The notes beneath the pieces were generated by a model. The model did no database searches and was not told the DNA's origin. It worked only from the letters and a program-made list of their open reading frames with translations. From Alphaproteobacteria bacterium UBA6187 (GTDB taxonomy: Bacteria; Pseudomonadota; Alphaproteobacteria; Rickettsiales; UBA6187), in NCBI GenBank assembly GCA_002422795.1, contig DITJ01000040.1, forward strand, positions 1 through 26,568: a DNA stretch of 26,568 bases, written 5' to 3'. This document shows positions 9,601 to 15,677 of the stretch, piece after piece. Position numbers and translations under genes: made by a program. Within the stretch, counting starts at the first letter, position 1. Every line of letters starts with the position of its first letter.

Positions 9601-9697
9601 CATAAAAGAATCCACCCCTTATCTATCCTGCCCCGACCCTGAAAACGAACCCGCTTTTAATGACTATGCGCATTTGGCAAGGGATAAGGAGTGGTAA
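6644..9697 (+). CDS. addB: Double-strand break repair protein AddB (alphaproteobacterial type)
   Basis: A 1017-residue protein with the N-terminal inactivated-helicase part (TLLLPNRRSCRAVQEAF near residues 37-53; LPKMQPLGDV), a central region with ILTPMEARMQDFDVVILGGMNEGSWP, and a C-terminal PD-(D/E)XK nuclease domain (FGDIIHKVIEAF, then ARADRLEY and TIVDYKTKS). It ends in FNDYAHLARDKEW, the conserved alphaproteobacterial AddB tail. With AddA it processes DNA ends for RecA loading. AddA, usually next door, is missing; a minus-strand lipoprotein gene follows 10 nt downstream. Residues 284-322 are encoded by an inserted palindromic repeat (see 7493-7608) that keeps the frame open. No clear Shine-Dalgarno sequence precedes the ATG. 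Confidence 0.93.
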   Translation: MTKNIFTIPASLPFADTLARGIMEKYGHDPLSLVDITLLLPNRRSCRAVQEAFLRVTDGKPTLLPKMQPLGDVGDEDFAFKISLGGINAELPPVISGTRQRLLLARLIEKFQGGYIGKNKITTAQSASLAVELASFLDDVQRQQLSFDNLGKIVPEELAKHWQVTLDFMDIIIRLWPEILSERGATDAGTHRNIALNALSIYWQENPPLHPVIAAGSTGSIPATAQLLEVIAKMPNGAVILPGLDQIMDDAAWEFIEETHPQYGLKNLLDGMGVERNNVGEWSSSLRGAERSECDVAIHSSELSSHWIASSPSLRSTHRNDEKNHRSCLISQIMLPSKAAGQWQEMGGVPDDAVSGISKIEAASLQDEARIIALIFRDTLEIKAKTAALVTNDANLASRVMGIMARWGVELDNSSGIPLSEVTPCVFMRLVARMAEERMSPITMLACLKHPMACSGNTPGSIKNILRDIELEVLHGLCIPGGVPGLIQVLEERNKGKLAKWLGEIEIICKPFLHLMQQKSASFAAIVEAHITLSEKLAATDQLLGAENLWGNDSGTKLKEFFDELLEATQELPEIQPMQYSGILESLLSGKTYRPKYGSHPRLSILTPMEARMQDFDVVILGGMNEGSWPPMIEAGPWMSRPMRKNFGLPLPEKQIGQSAHDFAQVLHAPNVILTRSLKIDGTATIASRWLMRLDAVLGIYKKQDLLKPEKPWQEWALELDKTAYIPPQKPRPTPPAYARPMELPVTQVEKIMSNPYAHYADKILRLKKLDAINMEPGSRDFGDIIHKVIEAFVKNYAEIPANGRLGFLSDSWKNLLAVKHIPTAIQELWQPRFDNIASELIEQEILRRKDSRKIFAEVGGVYIITLEDGREFKITARADRLEYEQDGAITIVDYKTKSNISSIAKDMLNGTLPQMPLEALMADNSGFEGLHGKACEMEYWFITGGNDKEKAIKIEKTASKLLKNGGMENMLEITREGINLLVNSFIKESTPYLSCPDPENEPAFNDYAHLARDKEW
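7493..7608. repeat. Palindromic element of the GTCATTGCGA family inserted in frame in addB
   Basis: The element begins TCGTCATTGCGA and ends with the exact reverse complement TCGCAATGACGA. Inner arms GGCAATCCA and TGGATTGC also pair. The translation of this part (SLRGAERSECDVAIHSS, then HWIASSPSLRSTHRNDE) is Ser/Arg-rich and unlike AddB. A second copy of the family is intergenic at 20935-21033. In-frame palindromic insertions like this are known from Rickettsia (Rickettsia palindromic elements). I do not claim the same family. Confidence 0.88.
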
Positions 9698-9737
9698 GAG
9701 TGGTAAACTATTCCACCAGCACCCAACTTAAATCTTC
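9621..9737. repeat. First copy of duplicated gene-tail junction (addB end and lipoprotein end)
   Basis: This 117-nt stretch holds the last codons of addB and, convergently, the last nine codons of the lipoprotein gene. It recurs at 10413-10520 as a 108-nt copy. The difference in length is a 9-nt tandem duplication here (GAGTGGTAA twice). The aligned bases differ at six sites only. Confidence 0.93.
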
Positions 9738-10151
9738 GCGCGTAAACACCATATTATAGATGTTACTGTCTTTGCATGTTATCTGATAATTATTTTTATC
9801 TAGTTGTTTTGGCTCCTCGGTAAGTACAGAGCAGGTTTTTCCACTATTATTTAAAAAAGCTACAAAACCTGCAAATTCCATTTCCTTATCAAAAGGATTT
9901 ATATAAGCCCAGCTTTCAGCATTATTGCGGCTTGCTGAGTATTTACTGAGTATCTGGTAACATCGCTCTTTTGCTGGATATTCAAGGGCGTAGCATTTTA
10001 TATAATCAAGTTTCAGGTTCTTTGGAGATTTTTGTGCATCTTGTATTGCTGCCTTCTTAAGGGTATCAATTTCAGTTTTTCCTATAAAACTACATGCGGA
10101 AATGCTTAAGGCAAGCAAGCATGTTAAAGATTTTTGGAAAGAAAAAGTCAT
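9708..10151 (-). CDS. Small predicted lipoprotein, family not recognised
   Basis: A 147-residue protein with an N-terminal signal of the lipoprotein type: basic start, hydrophobic core CLLALSIS, then lipobox ISAC with the modified Cys at residue 20. The mature part has a KCYALEYPAKERCYQIL segment with two Cys and further Cys in KTCSVL and ITCKDS, so disulfides are possible after export. I do not recognise a family. The gene is convergent with addB, 10 nt away. GGGGAT precedes the ATG but lies in the 3' arm of a predicted hairpin (see 10157-10188), so translation may depend on leader structure. Its last nine codons are copied beyond the leader, at the end of uspA. Confidence 0.75.
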   Translation of the reverse strand: MTFSFQKSLTCLLALSISACSFIGKTEIDTLKKAAIQDAQKSPKNLKLDYIKCYALEYPAKERCYQILSKYSASRNNAESWAYINPFDKEMEFAGFVAFLNNSGKTCSVLTEEPKQLDKNNYQITCKDSNIYNMVFTREDLSWVLVE

Positions 10152-10156
10152 ACCAT

Positions 10157-10188
10157 CCCCGTTAATTTAATTAAAAATTTAGACGGGG
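10157..10188 (-). promoter_or_regulatory. Hairpin that would cover the lipoprotein ribosome-binding site
   Basis: In the minus-strand transcript, CCCCGT (from 10183-10188) can pair with ACGGGG (from 10157-10162), which contains the GGGG part of the ribosome-binding site nine bases before the ATG. The loop is 20 nt and AT-rich. Such pairing would mask translation initiation, as in RNA thermometers or riboswitch expression platforms. This is inferred from base pairing only. Confidence 0.4.
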
Positions 10189-10362
10189 CACTTCTGATAC
10201 CGATGGTACCGGGAGGTTAAGAAAGCTCAAAGATCAGCCTGGAGGTATTCCCGCAAGCGGTATTATATTCCACTCGCCCTCCCGGCATAGCCGGAGAGGG
10301 ACTGTTTTCGTGAATACGAAGTCCTATAACGTACATCTTTGAGGGTTCTTACACCCTGTCAT
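10189..10362 (-). ncRNA. Structured RNA candidate: long leader of the lipoprotein gene or separate small RNA
   Basis: A closing stem pairs CTCAAAGAT (10226-10234) with ATCTTTGAG (10335-10343) and extends past a small mismatch through TAAGAA and TTCTTA. Inside are three hairpins: CCGCAAGCGG (10251-10260); CCCTCCCGGC with GCCGGAGAGGG (10277-10300, one bulged A); and GGAC plus TTCGT with ACGAA plus GTCC (10299-10324). Together they form a four-way junction. The strand is chosen because a promoter match lies at 10369-10397 and the lipoprotein gene follows. I found no match from memory to 6S, tmRNA, SRP RNA, RNase P RNA or a known riboswitch. The fold is symmetric enough that the plus strand would also form it. 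Confidence 0.5.
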
Positions 10363-10368
10363 GATTTA

Positions 10369-10397
10369 ATAATACTATTAAAATAGGAGAAAGTAAA
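10369..10397 (-). promoter_or_regulatory. Putative sigma-70-type promoter driving the structured leader
   Basis: On the minus strand TTTACT (10392-10397) and TATTAT (10369-10374) are separated by exactly 17 nt and match the -35/-10 consensus at 4/6 and 5/6 positions. Transcription would start near 10362, just before the closing stem of the structured element. Confidence 0.45.
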
Positions 10398-10402
10398 TAT
10401 TT

Positions 10403-10489
10403 ATGGATAATAATCTATCCTGCCCCGACCCCGAAAATGAGCCTGCTTTTAATGACTATGCGCATTTGGCAAGGGATAAGGAGTGGTAA
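10403..10489 (+). CDS. 28-codon reading frame copying the AddB C-terminal tail
   Basis: An ATG followed by three new codons (Asp, Asn, Asn) opens onto a copy of the last 25 codons of addB, ending in FNDYAHLARDKEW and a TAA stop. AGGAG lies 13 nt upstream, which is rather far for a ribosome-binding site. Relative to addB there are four base changes, all at third codon positions and all silent (Pro, Asn, Glu, Pro). This could be a translated micropeptide, or a gene-tail relic whose silent changes reflect selection on the addB copy before or after the duplication. No known function. Confidence 0.45.
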   Translation: MDNNLSCPDPENEPAFNDYAHLARDKEW

Positions 10490-10520
10490 GTTATTCCACC
10501 AGCACCCAACTTAAATCTTC
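10413..10520. repeat. Second copy of the duplicated gene-tail junction
   Basis: This is a 108-nt copy of 9621-9737. Together the two copies bracket the lipoprotein gene and its structured leader as direct repeats. Beyond the four silent changes in the addB tail there are two more differences: one between the two stop codons, and one that turns the minus-strand stop from TAG to TAA. No encoded residue differs on either strand. Confidence 0.92.
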
Positions 10521-10526
10521 ACTCAT
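10491..10526 (-). pseudogene. Copied lipoprotein tail fused to an ATG at the uspA stop
   Basis: On the minus strand, the uspA stop TGA overlaps an ATG that opens an 11-codon frame reading MSEDLSWVLVE and ending in TAA. The last nine residues equal the C-terminus of the lipoprotein at 9708-10151. It is most simply a leftover of the duplication. Translational coupling from uspA through the ATGA overlap is possible. Confidence 0.5.
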
Positions 10527-11011
10527 GCCACCAGCTCCATCTCCTCATTAGTAAGTGTTCCAGGCACAATAAGCATTGGAATTTTTAATTTACTGCCTAT
10601 AGCAGAAACAATCGGTGGAATTATTTTACTTTTCTTTGAACTTTCCGATGAAACGCCTGTTACAAGCATTTTTATTGTAGGGTCTTCTTCTACCACGGCT
10701 ATAATTTCATCTTCAATCAGCCCTTCACGCACCATTACTATAGGCATGATTCCCGACCATTCCTTAGCTTTTCCTGCCAGTTCATTTAAAAGCTCCTGTG
10801 ACTCAGCATGCTTTTCCTTCCGCATTTTTTCTGCAATCATGCCAATGGTCTGGAAGTCAGCCGGTTCAATAACATGCAGGAGTAAAATTGAGCCATTATT
10901 TTTTTTTGCCAAATGGCAGGTGAAATGAAGAGCAACCTCTGAGTATTCCTCAGCATTCACGCATACCAGATAGTTTGCTTTCTTGAGGTTTTGTTCGTTC
11001 TTTTTAGACAT
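10523..11011 (-). CDS. Universal stress protein (UspA family)
   Basis: A 162-residue single-domain Usp protein. It starts with the beta-strand YLVCVNAEEYSEVALHFTCHLAK and continues with GSILLLHVIEPADF, VMVREGLIEDEIIAVVEEDPTIKMLVTGVSS and KLKIPMLIVPG, which is the usual strand-helix order of the fold. The G-2x-G-9x-G(S/T) nucleotide-binding motif is only partly kept, so ATP binding is uncertain. Usp proteins aid survival under starvation and oxidative or envelope stress. AGAGGGA seven bases before the ATG supports the start. The stop overlaps the copied lipoprotein tail. Confidence 0.88.
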   Translation of the reverse strand: MSKKNEQNLKKANYLVCVNAEEYSEVALHFTCHLAKKNNGSILLLHVIEPADFQTIGMIAEKMRKEKHAESQELLNELAGKAKEWSGIMPIVMVREGLIEDEIIAVVEEDPTIKMLVTGVSSESSKKSKIIPPIVSAIGSKLKIPMLIVPGTLTNEEMELVA

Positions 11012-11026
11012 GAATCCCTCTTTTTC

Positions 11027-11114
11027 GTTTATAGTTTATCGTTTGTAGTTTATCGCTTACCTTCTATCGTGGTATAAAATCACTACCAACGACAAACCAC
11101 AAACTACAAACGAT
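11027..11114. repeat. Inverted heptad array B (GTTTATC type) between uspA and the TIGR02186 gene
   Basis: The left arm has four 7-nt units at 11027-11054 (GTTTATA, GTTTATC, GTTTGTA, GTTTATC). The right arm at 11087-11114, read in reverse complement, has GTTTGTA, GTTTGTG and GTTTGTC. The right arm ends one base from the stop codon of the downstream gene's neighbour (TAG at 11116-11118). The arms can pair across a spacer of about 32 nt. Confidence 0.88.
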
Positions 11115-11115
11115 C

Positions 11116-11970
11116 CTAAACCCTTCTAAATACTAATCCCGCAATCCACCCTGCAAGCAATGCTATGGTAACGGCTACAATACCATAAGTAAGCGGATGT
11201 TTATAAGCAACATCATATACAAAGGCATCAAAACCTTTCTTTTCTACAATTATGGGTGTGGATTGTATCCCGCTTAACTGCCCATCACTGAAAAGGTAAA
11301 TTTCTGCAGTATATACACCCCTCATAATATTTTCAGGAAACCTTATCACTGTACGGAATAACGTATCCCCTATCATTGAAATTTCTTTAATTTCAGGTAC
11401 ATAAAGGTGCTCTTTATGTTTTCTTTTTAGAAAGGCTTCTTTGAATTCTTCTTCATATTCCTTATGCACTTCAAGATCCGGTACTATTTCAGTGCCTATC
11501 CCAATGCGTAATGATTTGAGCAGATAATCATTCTGTATATCCTCCAAGGTGCGGCTTGCTGCAACTACATAAAAACCATTTGCATCCCGGAATACCTGCT
11601 GCTTTTTATTAGCCCAGACCCCTGCAACCCTCTGTTTCTTGCGAATAACATAAGAAGTTTCAGGGCCGCGTATCACCACAACTATATCCCCTGGGTCGTT
11701 ACGCGCACCAAATAATAATATATCAGTTCCTGCAAAACCGGAATCTATTTCAATCTGGCGTAAGGAAAGGTCGGCTATTAAGGGTCGGGCGGATGAGGAG
11801 AGTGGAACTATCAGGATAAAAGCGATTAATAAGGGAATAAGGGATGAAGGGGTAAGGGAGAAATGGAAGTAAGAAAGGAAGGAACGGATAAAATAACGAG
11901 CAGCATCAGGACACAAAAGCGCTTCCTCTGTATCCCTTACTCCCTCACTATTATCCCTTATTCCCTTCAT
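11116..11970 (-). CDS. TIGR02186-type exported membrane protein partnered with a TauE permease
   Basis: A 284-codon frame from the only in-frame ATG. Residues 1-33 are unusual and encoded partly by a repeat array. A signal-peptide core follows (LIPLLIAFILIVPLSSSA), then the mature start RPLIADLSLRQIEID. The body matches the alphaproteobacterial TIGR02186 family: GFAGTDILLFGARNDPGDIVVVIRGP, RVAGVWANK, FYVVAASRTL, LFRTVIRFPENIMRGVYTAEIYLF and a C-terminal helix ITYGIVAVTIALLAGWIAGLVFRR-like segment. The family is usually found beside TauE/SafE, as here, where the permease ends 12 nt inside this frame. Function is unknown, with a guess of sulfur-anion export. The true start may lie downstream at a TTG (codon 19). 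Confidence 0.85.
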   Translation of the reverse strand: MKGIRDNSEGVRDTEEALLCPDAARYFIRSFLSYFHFSLTPSSLIPLLIAFILIVPLSSSARPLIADLSLRQIEIDSGFAGTDILLFGARNDPGDIVVVIRGPETSYVIRKKQRVAGVWANKKQQVFRDANGFYVVAASRTLEDIQNDYLLKSLRIGIGTEIVPDLEVHKEYEEEFKEAFLKRKHKEHLYVPEIKEISMIGDTLFRTVIRFPENIMRGVYTAEIYLFSDGQLSGIQSTPIIVEKKGFDAFVYDVAYKHPLTYGIVAVTIALLAGWIAGLVFRRV

Positions 11971-11986
11971 CCCTTATTCCCTTACT
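11827..11986. repeat. Inverted octamer/heptad array C (AAGGGAAT type) covering the 5' end of the TIGR02186 gene
   Basis: The left arm (about 11827-11860) has units AAGGGAAT, AAGGGATG, AAGGGGT, AAGGGAG. The right arm (about 11932-11986), read in reverse complement, repeats AAGGGAAT and AAGGGATG. Both arms lie inside the reading frame at 11116-11970; the left arm encodes SLTPSSLIPLLI, part of the signal peptide. AAGGGA also resembles a Shine-Dalgarno sequence. Confidence 0.85.
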
Positions 11987-12899
11987 CCTGTGCAGTAATT
12001 GAATATAAATCTTCCGGTGTAATAAATAATCCAAGTCCCAGCTTAATCACAACTACAAGAACCATTACAGCAAGTAATGCCCTCAATTGTTCTGCCGGCA
12101 ATTTAAGGCTGAGCCTGGTTCCAAATTGTGCGCCAATCACACCGCTTGTAAGGATAAGCATTGCCAATACAACATCAACAGTATGGGTATGTAGCGCTTG
12201 CAATATTGTAACATTCGCAGTTATGAACACTGTATTAAATAATGATGTTCCAACCACCACAGATGTTGGCATACCTAATATATATATCATTGCAGGTACA
12301 AGTACGAACCCACCGCCAATACCCATAATAGATGATAAAACACCGGAAAACATACCAACTGCAAATGGCAATATTGCACTTACACTTATATTAGAACGTG
12401 GGAATTCGATAACAAATGGCAGAGGCAACTCAAGAAGCCAGTTCTTTTTATCTTCCGTTATTTTAATAACACCCTTCTTTTTAGCAATTATGGCATTAAT
12501 GCTTTCTATCGCCATTAAAACCCCGATAGCACCAAGGAAAATCACATAACATAGTGATATTGCCAAATCTATCTGCCCTCTTTCTTTCAGGCTTGCAAAC
12601 AGTACCACACCTAAAGATGAGCCAACAAACCCGCCAAGGATTATAAAAATACCGATTTTTATATCAACATTTGCACGTCGCCAATGCGCCAGAAACCCGG
12701 AAAATGATGCACCAATCATCTGGGTTACGGAGCTTGAAACAGCAACCGCAGGAGGGATGCCCATAAGCATCAGGAAGGGGGTCATAAGGAAACCGCCGCC
12801 AATTCCAAACATTCCAGATAACACTCCTGTAATACCTCCTAAGAAAAGTATCAGGAAAATATTAACCGGCATTTCGGCAATGGGAAGGTAGATGTGCAT
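11982..12899 (-). CDS. Sulfite/organosulfonate exporter TauE/SafE family permease
   Basis: A 305-residue polytopic protein with about eight hydrophobic helices and the two internally related halves of the family. The first half has GITGVLSGMFGIGGGFLMTPFLM and the second has GVLSSIMGIGGGFVLVPAMIY, both carrying the GxGGG signature. The start MHIYLPIAEMPVNIFL is the form typical of alphaproteobacterial members, supporting the ATG at 12899 although no Shine-Dalgarno sequence is present; heptad array D begins five bases upstream. Proteins of this family export sulfite, sulfoacetate or related anions. The TIGR02186 gene follows directly and they are probably one unit. Confidence 0.92.
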   Translation of the reverse strand: MHIYLPIAEMPVNIFLILFLGGITGVLSGMFGIGGGFLMTPFLMLMGIPPAVAVSSSVTQMIGASFSGFLAHWRRANVDIKIGIFIILGGFVGSSLGVVLFASLKERGQIDLAISLCYVIFLGAIGVLMAIESINAIIAKKKGVIKITEDKKNWLLELPLPFVIEFPRSNISVSAILPFAVGMFSGVLSSIMGIGGGFVLVPAMIYILGMPTSVVVGTSLFNTVFITANVTILQALHTHTVDVVLAMLILTSGVIGAQFGTRLSLKLPAEQLRALLAVMVLVVVIKLGLGLFITPEDLYSITAQE

Positions 12900-12903
12900 T
12901 TCA

Positions 12904-13027
12904 AGTTCAGAGTTCAGAGTTCAGAGTTCGGAGTTCAGCATTCTAAAGAGACAGCATCATAATTAGTTGTGACATTACGCACTAACTCACATTATTACTG
13001 AACTCTGAACTCCGAACTCTGAACTCT
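12904..13027. repeat. Inverted heptad array D (AGTTCAG type) between tauE-like gene and infC
   Basis: The left arm is five consecutive heptads at 12904-12938 (AGTTCAG three times, AGTTCGG, AGTTCAG). The right arm at 12999-13027 holds about four reverse-complement units of the same kind, including one AGTTCGG. The spacer is about 60 nt. The element fills the region between the tauE-like start codon and the infC stop codon. Confidence 0.92.
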
Positions 13028-13031
13028 AAAA

Positions 13032-13556
13032 CTATTTCGGAGATAATATCATAATAATCTGCTTGCCTTCCATTTTCGGGTCAAGCTCAGTTTTTGCAAC
13101 AGCCGCAACATCGTTTTTAATGCGGTTCATCACTTCCATGCCGATTTCATCATGGGTCACTTCACGACCACGGAATTTTAATGAAATTTTCACCTTATCA
13201 CCATCTGCTATAAAGCGCAAAATACTGCGCACTTTCACATCATAATCATGTTTATCAGTTGTTGGGCGGATTTTAATTTCCTTCAATTGCACAACATGCT
13301 GCTTCTTTTTGCCTTCCTGTTTCTTACGGCGCAGGTCGAACTTATATTTTCCAAAATCCAGCACTTTACATACTGGCGGCTCAGCCGTTGGTGATATTTC
13401 CACCAAATCAAGACCTTTGCTTTGCGCAACTTGTATTGCTCTATCTATTGTCACAACCCCAAGCATTTCGCCCTGATCGTCAATCAATCTTACTTCCCTT
13501 GCCTTAATTTGCTCATTGGCCTTCGGAAGTTTATCTGAATCTTTATTGTATGCTAT
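13032..13556 (-). CDS. infC: Translation initiation factor IF-3, likely AUA start
   Basis: A 174-residue IF-3 with ANEQIKAREVRLIDDQGEMLG at the N-domain, the linker FDLRRKKQEGKKKQHVVQLKEIK, and the C-domain with KVKISLKFRGREVTHDEIG. It binds the 30S subunit and checks start-codon pairing. No ATG, GTG or TTG lies in frame before the conserved N-domain; a TTG at 13487 would remove it, and a stop codon sits 18 nt upstream of the AUA. The AUA at 13554-13556 has AAAGG eight bases upstream and gives a normal length. A non-canonical start would allow IF-3 to repress itself, as with AUU in E. coli. It lies downstream of thrS as usual, but rpmI and rplT do not follow. Confidence 0.9.
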   Translation of the reverse strand: MAYNKDSDKLPKANEQIKAREVRLIDDQGEMLGVVTIDRAIQVAQSKGLDLVEISPTAEPPVCKVLDFGKYKFDLRRKKQEGKKKQHVVQLKEIKIRPTTDKHDYDVKVRSILRFIADGDKVKISLKFRGREVTHDEIGMEVMNRIKNDVAAVAKTELDPKMEGKQIIMILSPK

Positions 13557-13583
13557 TTTAGTTACCTTTGTTTAAATTAAAAA

Positions 13584-13670
13584 GAGTTCAGAGTTCGGAG
13601 TTCAGGTTAGTGTAAATTATTACTAAAATCACATGCAATAAATACACTGAACTCTGAATTCAGAACTCTA
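13584..13670. repeat. Inverted heptad array E (AGTTCAG type) between thrS and infC
   Basis: The left arm at 13585-13605 has AGTTCAG, AGTTCGG, AGTTCAG. The right arm at 13647-13670 has imperfect reverse-complement units and provides the TAG stop codon of thrS as its last three bases. The spacer is about 41 nt. It uses the same unit as array D, so infC is bracketed by four related arms. Confidence 0.88.
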
Positions 13671-15605
13671 ACTTGGCACTTTCGCCTCATCTACCATTTT
13701 ACTCACAAGTTCATCAAGTGCAAGCACTTCTTGCGCATCAGAGCCTAAGCGACGCACAGAAACCTTCCTTTCTTCCATTTCTTTCTTGCCTATGGCAAGA
13801 ATTACAGGAATTTTATTCAAGGAATGTTGGCGCACTTTATAGCTGATTTTATCACTACTATTATCCAGTATAGCTCTAATACCCTGCTTTTCAAGAATTT
13901 TCCGCACTTCCTCTGCGTAAGCGTCCGCATCATTAGTAACCGTTGCCACAGCCACCTGCACAGGCGCAAGCCACAGCGGGAAGCGCCCTGCATATTGCTC
14001 AATTAATATGCCGATGAAACGTTCAAAGGCACCAAGTATCGCCCTATGTAGCATTACCGGGCGATGTTTTGCCCCATCAGCCCCGATATATGTCGCATCC
14101 AAACGCTCAGGCAGCACAAAATCCACCTGTATAGTACCACACTGCCAATCACGGCCTATTGCGTCACGTAAAGTAAATTCCAGTTTCGGCCCATAAAATG
14201 CGCCCTCCCCTGGGTTCATTGTATATTCGAGACCAGCAGCCTCCACCGCCTCACGCAGTGCTCCTTCAGCTTTATCCCATGTTGCATCAGTTCCGGCACG
14301 TTTTTCCGGGCGATCCGAAAATTTTACAATCACATCATTAAACCCAAGATCTTTATAAACTTCCTTAAGTAAATTACAAAATGCAACAGTTTCGGAACTT
14401 ATCTGATCTTCGGTGCAGAAAATATGCGCGTCATCCTGCGTAAAACCACGCACACGCATAATGCCGTGCAGCGCGCCAGATGGCTCATTTCTGTGGCACA
14501 TGCCAAATTCTGCCATACGTAATGGCAAGTCTCGGTAGCTCTTGATTCCCTGATTGAATATCTGCACATGGCATGGGCAGTTCATTGGTTTTATTGCTAG
14601 GGTTTTTTCTTCTGACTGGGTAATGAACATATTTTCATGGAATTTCTCCCAATGACCAGATTTTTCCCATAATACACGGTCAGCAAGTATCGGGGTTTTC
14701 ACCTCGAAATAGCCGGATTTCTGGAGTTTAGCACGTATATAATTTTCGAGCGTGCGGTATAATGTCCAGCCGTTTTTATGCCAGAATACCTGCCCGGTTG
14801 CCTCTTCTTGAATGTGGAATAATTCCATCTCGCGGCCAAGCTTGCGGTGATCGCGCTTTTCGGCTTCATCAAGCATGGTTAAATATTGGTTAAGGTCTTT
14901 CTCGTTATGCCAAACAGTTCCATAAATACGTTGCAGCATTTCATTTTTTGAGTCCCCACGCCAGTAAGCCCCAGCAACTTTCATCAATTTGAATGCCTTG
15001 GCCTTCCCTGTGGATGGCGCGTGTGGGCCACGGCAAAGATCGATAAAATTACCCTGCTCATATAGGCTTATATCCTGCCCTGCCGGGATTGCCGCAATAA
15101 TTTCCGCTTTATAATGCTCACCTTTATTTTTGAAGAAGGCAACAGCTTCATCACGCGGCATAACTTTGCGTACGATTTTTTCATCACGCGCAACAATTTC
15201 CTGCATACGCTTTTCAATTTTCACCAGATCTTCCGGGGTGAATGGAGTTTTACGCGCAAAGTCGTAATAGAAGCCATTTTCAATAACCGGGCCGATGGTG
15301 ATTTGCGTATCAGCATAAAGTTCCTGAACCGCTTCGGCTAATATATGCGCGGTATCGTGGCGGATAATCTCCAGCCCTTCTGCATCTTTACCAGTTATAA
15401 TGCGCACATTTGCATTTGTATTTATTGCCTGGTCAAGATCTTGTAATTCACCATTCACTTCAATAGCAAGTGCAGCTTTGGCAAGGCCAGCACCAATGCT
15501 TAAGGCTACGTCTGCGCCGCTCGCGCCCGCCGGATATTCCCGCTTGCTTCCATCTGGAAGAGTTATTACTATTTCTGCTAGTTTTTCTGCGCTTGCTTGC
15601 GACAT
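13668..15605 (-). CDS. thrS: Threonyl-tRNA synthetase
   Basis: A 645-residue class II synthetase of full length. Domains in order: TGS domain (ITLPDGSKREYPAG), the editing domain with RHDTAHILAEAVQELY, the zinc-binding catalytic core (KPMNCPCHVQIF with the metal Cys, FGMCHRNEPSGALHGIMRVRGFTQDDAHIF as motif 2, PVMLHRAILGAFERFIGILIE as motif 3), and an anticodon-binding domain (LWLAPVQVAVATV). It charges tRNA-Thr. AAAAGG seven bases before the ATG supports the start. infC follows in the usual order. The stop codon is built from heptad array E. Confidence 0.97.
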   Translation of the reverse strand: MSQASAEKLAEIVITLPDGSKREYPAGASGADVALSIGAGLAKAALAIEVNGELQDLDQAINTNANVRIITGKDAEGLEIIRHDTAHILAEAVQELYADTQITIGPVIENGFYYDFARKTPFTPEDLVKIEKRMQEIVARDEKIVRKVMPRDEAVAFFKNKGEHYKAEIIAAIPAGQDISLYEQGNFIDLCRGPHAPSTGKAKAFKLMKVAGAYWRGDSKNEMLQRIYGTVWHNEKDLNQYLTMLDEAEKRDHRKLGREMELFHIQEEATGQVFWHKNGWTLYRTLENYIRAKLQKSGYFEVKTPILADRVLWEKSGHWEKFHENMFITQSEEKTLAIKPMNCPCHVQIFNQGIKSYRDLPLRMAEFGMCHRNEPSGALHGIMRVRGFTQDDAHIFCTEDQISSETVAFCNLLKEVYKDLGFNDVIVKFSDRPEKRAGTDATWDKAEGALREAVEAAGLEYTMNPGEGAFYGPKLEFTLRDAIGRDWQCGTIQVDFVLPERLDATYIGADGAKHRPVMLHRAILGAFERFIGILIEQYAGRFPLWLAPVQVAVATVTNDADAYAEEVRKILEKQGIRAILDNSSDKISYKVRQHSLNKIPVILAIGKKEMEERKVSVRRLGSDAQEVLALDELVSKMVDEAKVPS

Positions 15606-15677
15606 TTTATTACCTTTTAGTTATTTTTACTCATCTATAGCCAGTGCATAACTGCTTAAAAGGAGCCGTGCAGCTTT

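Noticed and set aside
10189..10362. 6S RNA, tmRNA, SRP RNA or RNase P RNA
   Set aside because: The closing stem first suggested 6S RNA, but the interior has three hairpins rather than one bubble and arm, and none of the conserved motifs of the other RNAs is present.
10403..10526. Truncated second addB or second lipoprotein gene
   Set aside because: Only the last 25 and nine codons are present, so these are copied tails, not broken full genes.
11863..12549. 228-codon plus-strand frame
   Set aside because: It runs opposite to the TIGR02186 and TauE-like genes, has no family motifs and begins inside a repeat region; it is an antisense shadow.
13032..13487. infC starting at the TTG at 13487
   Set aside because: It would delete the conserved start of the N-domain (ANEQIKAREVR), which is encoded in frame just upstream with its own ribosome-binding site.
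13557..13667. rpmI-rplT beside infC
   Set aside because: Neither ribosomal protein gene is present on either side of infC in this window.
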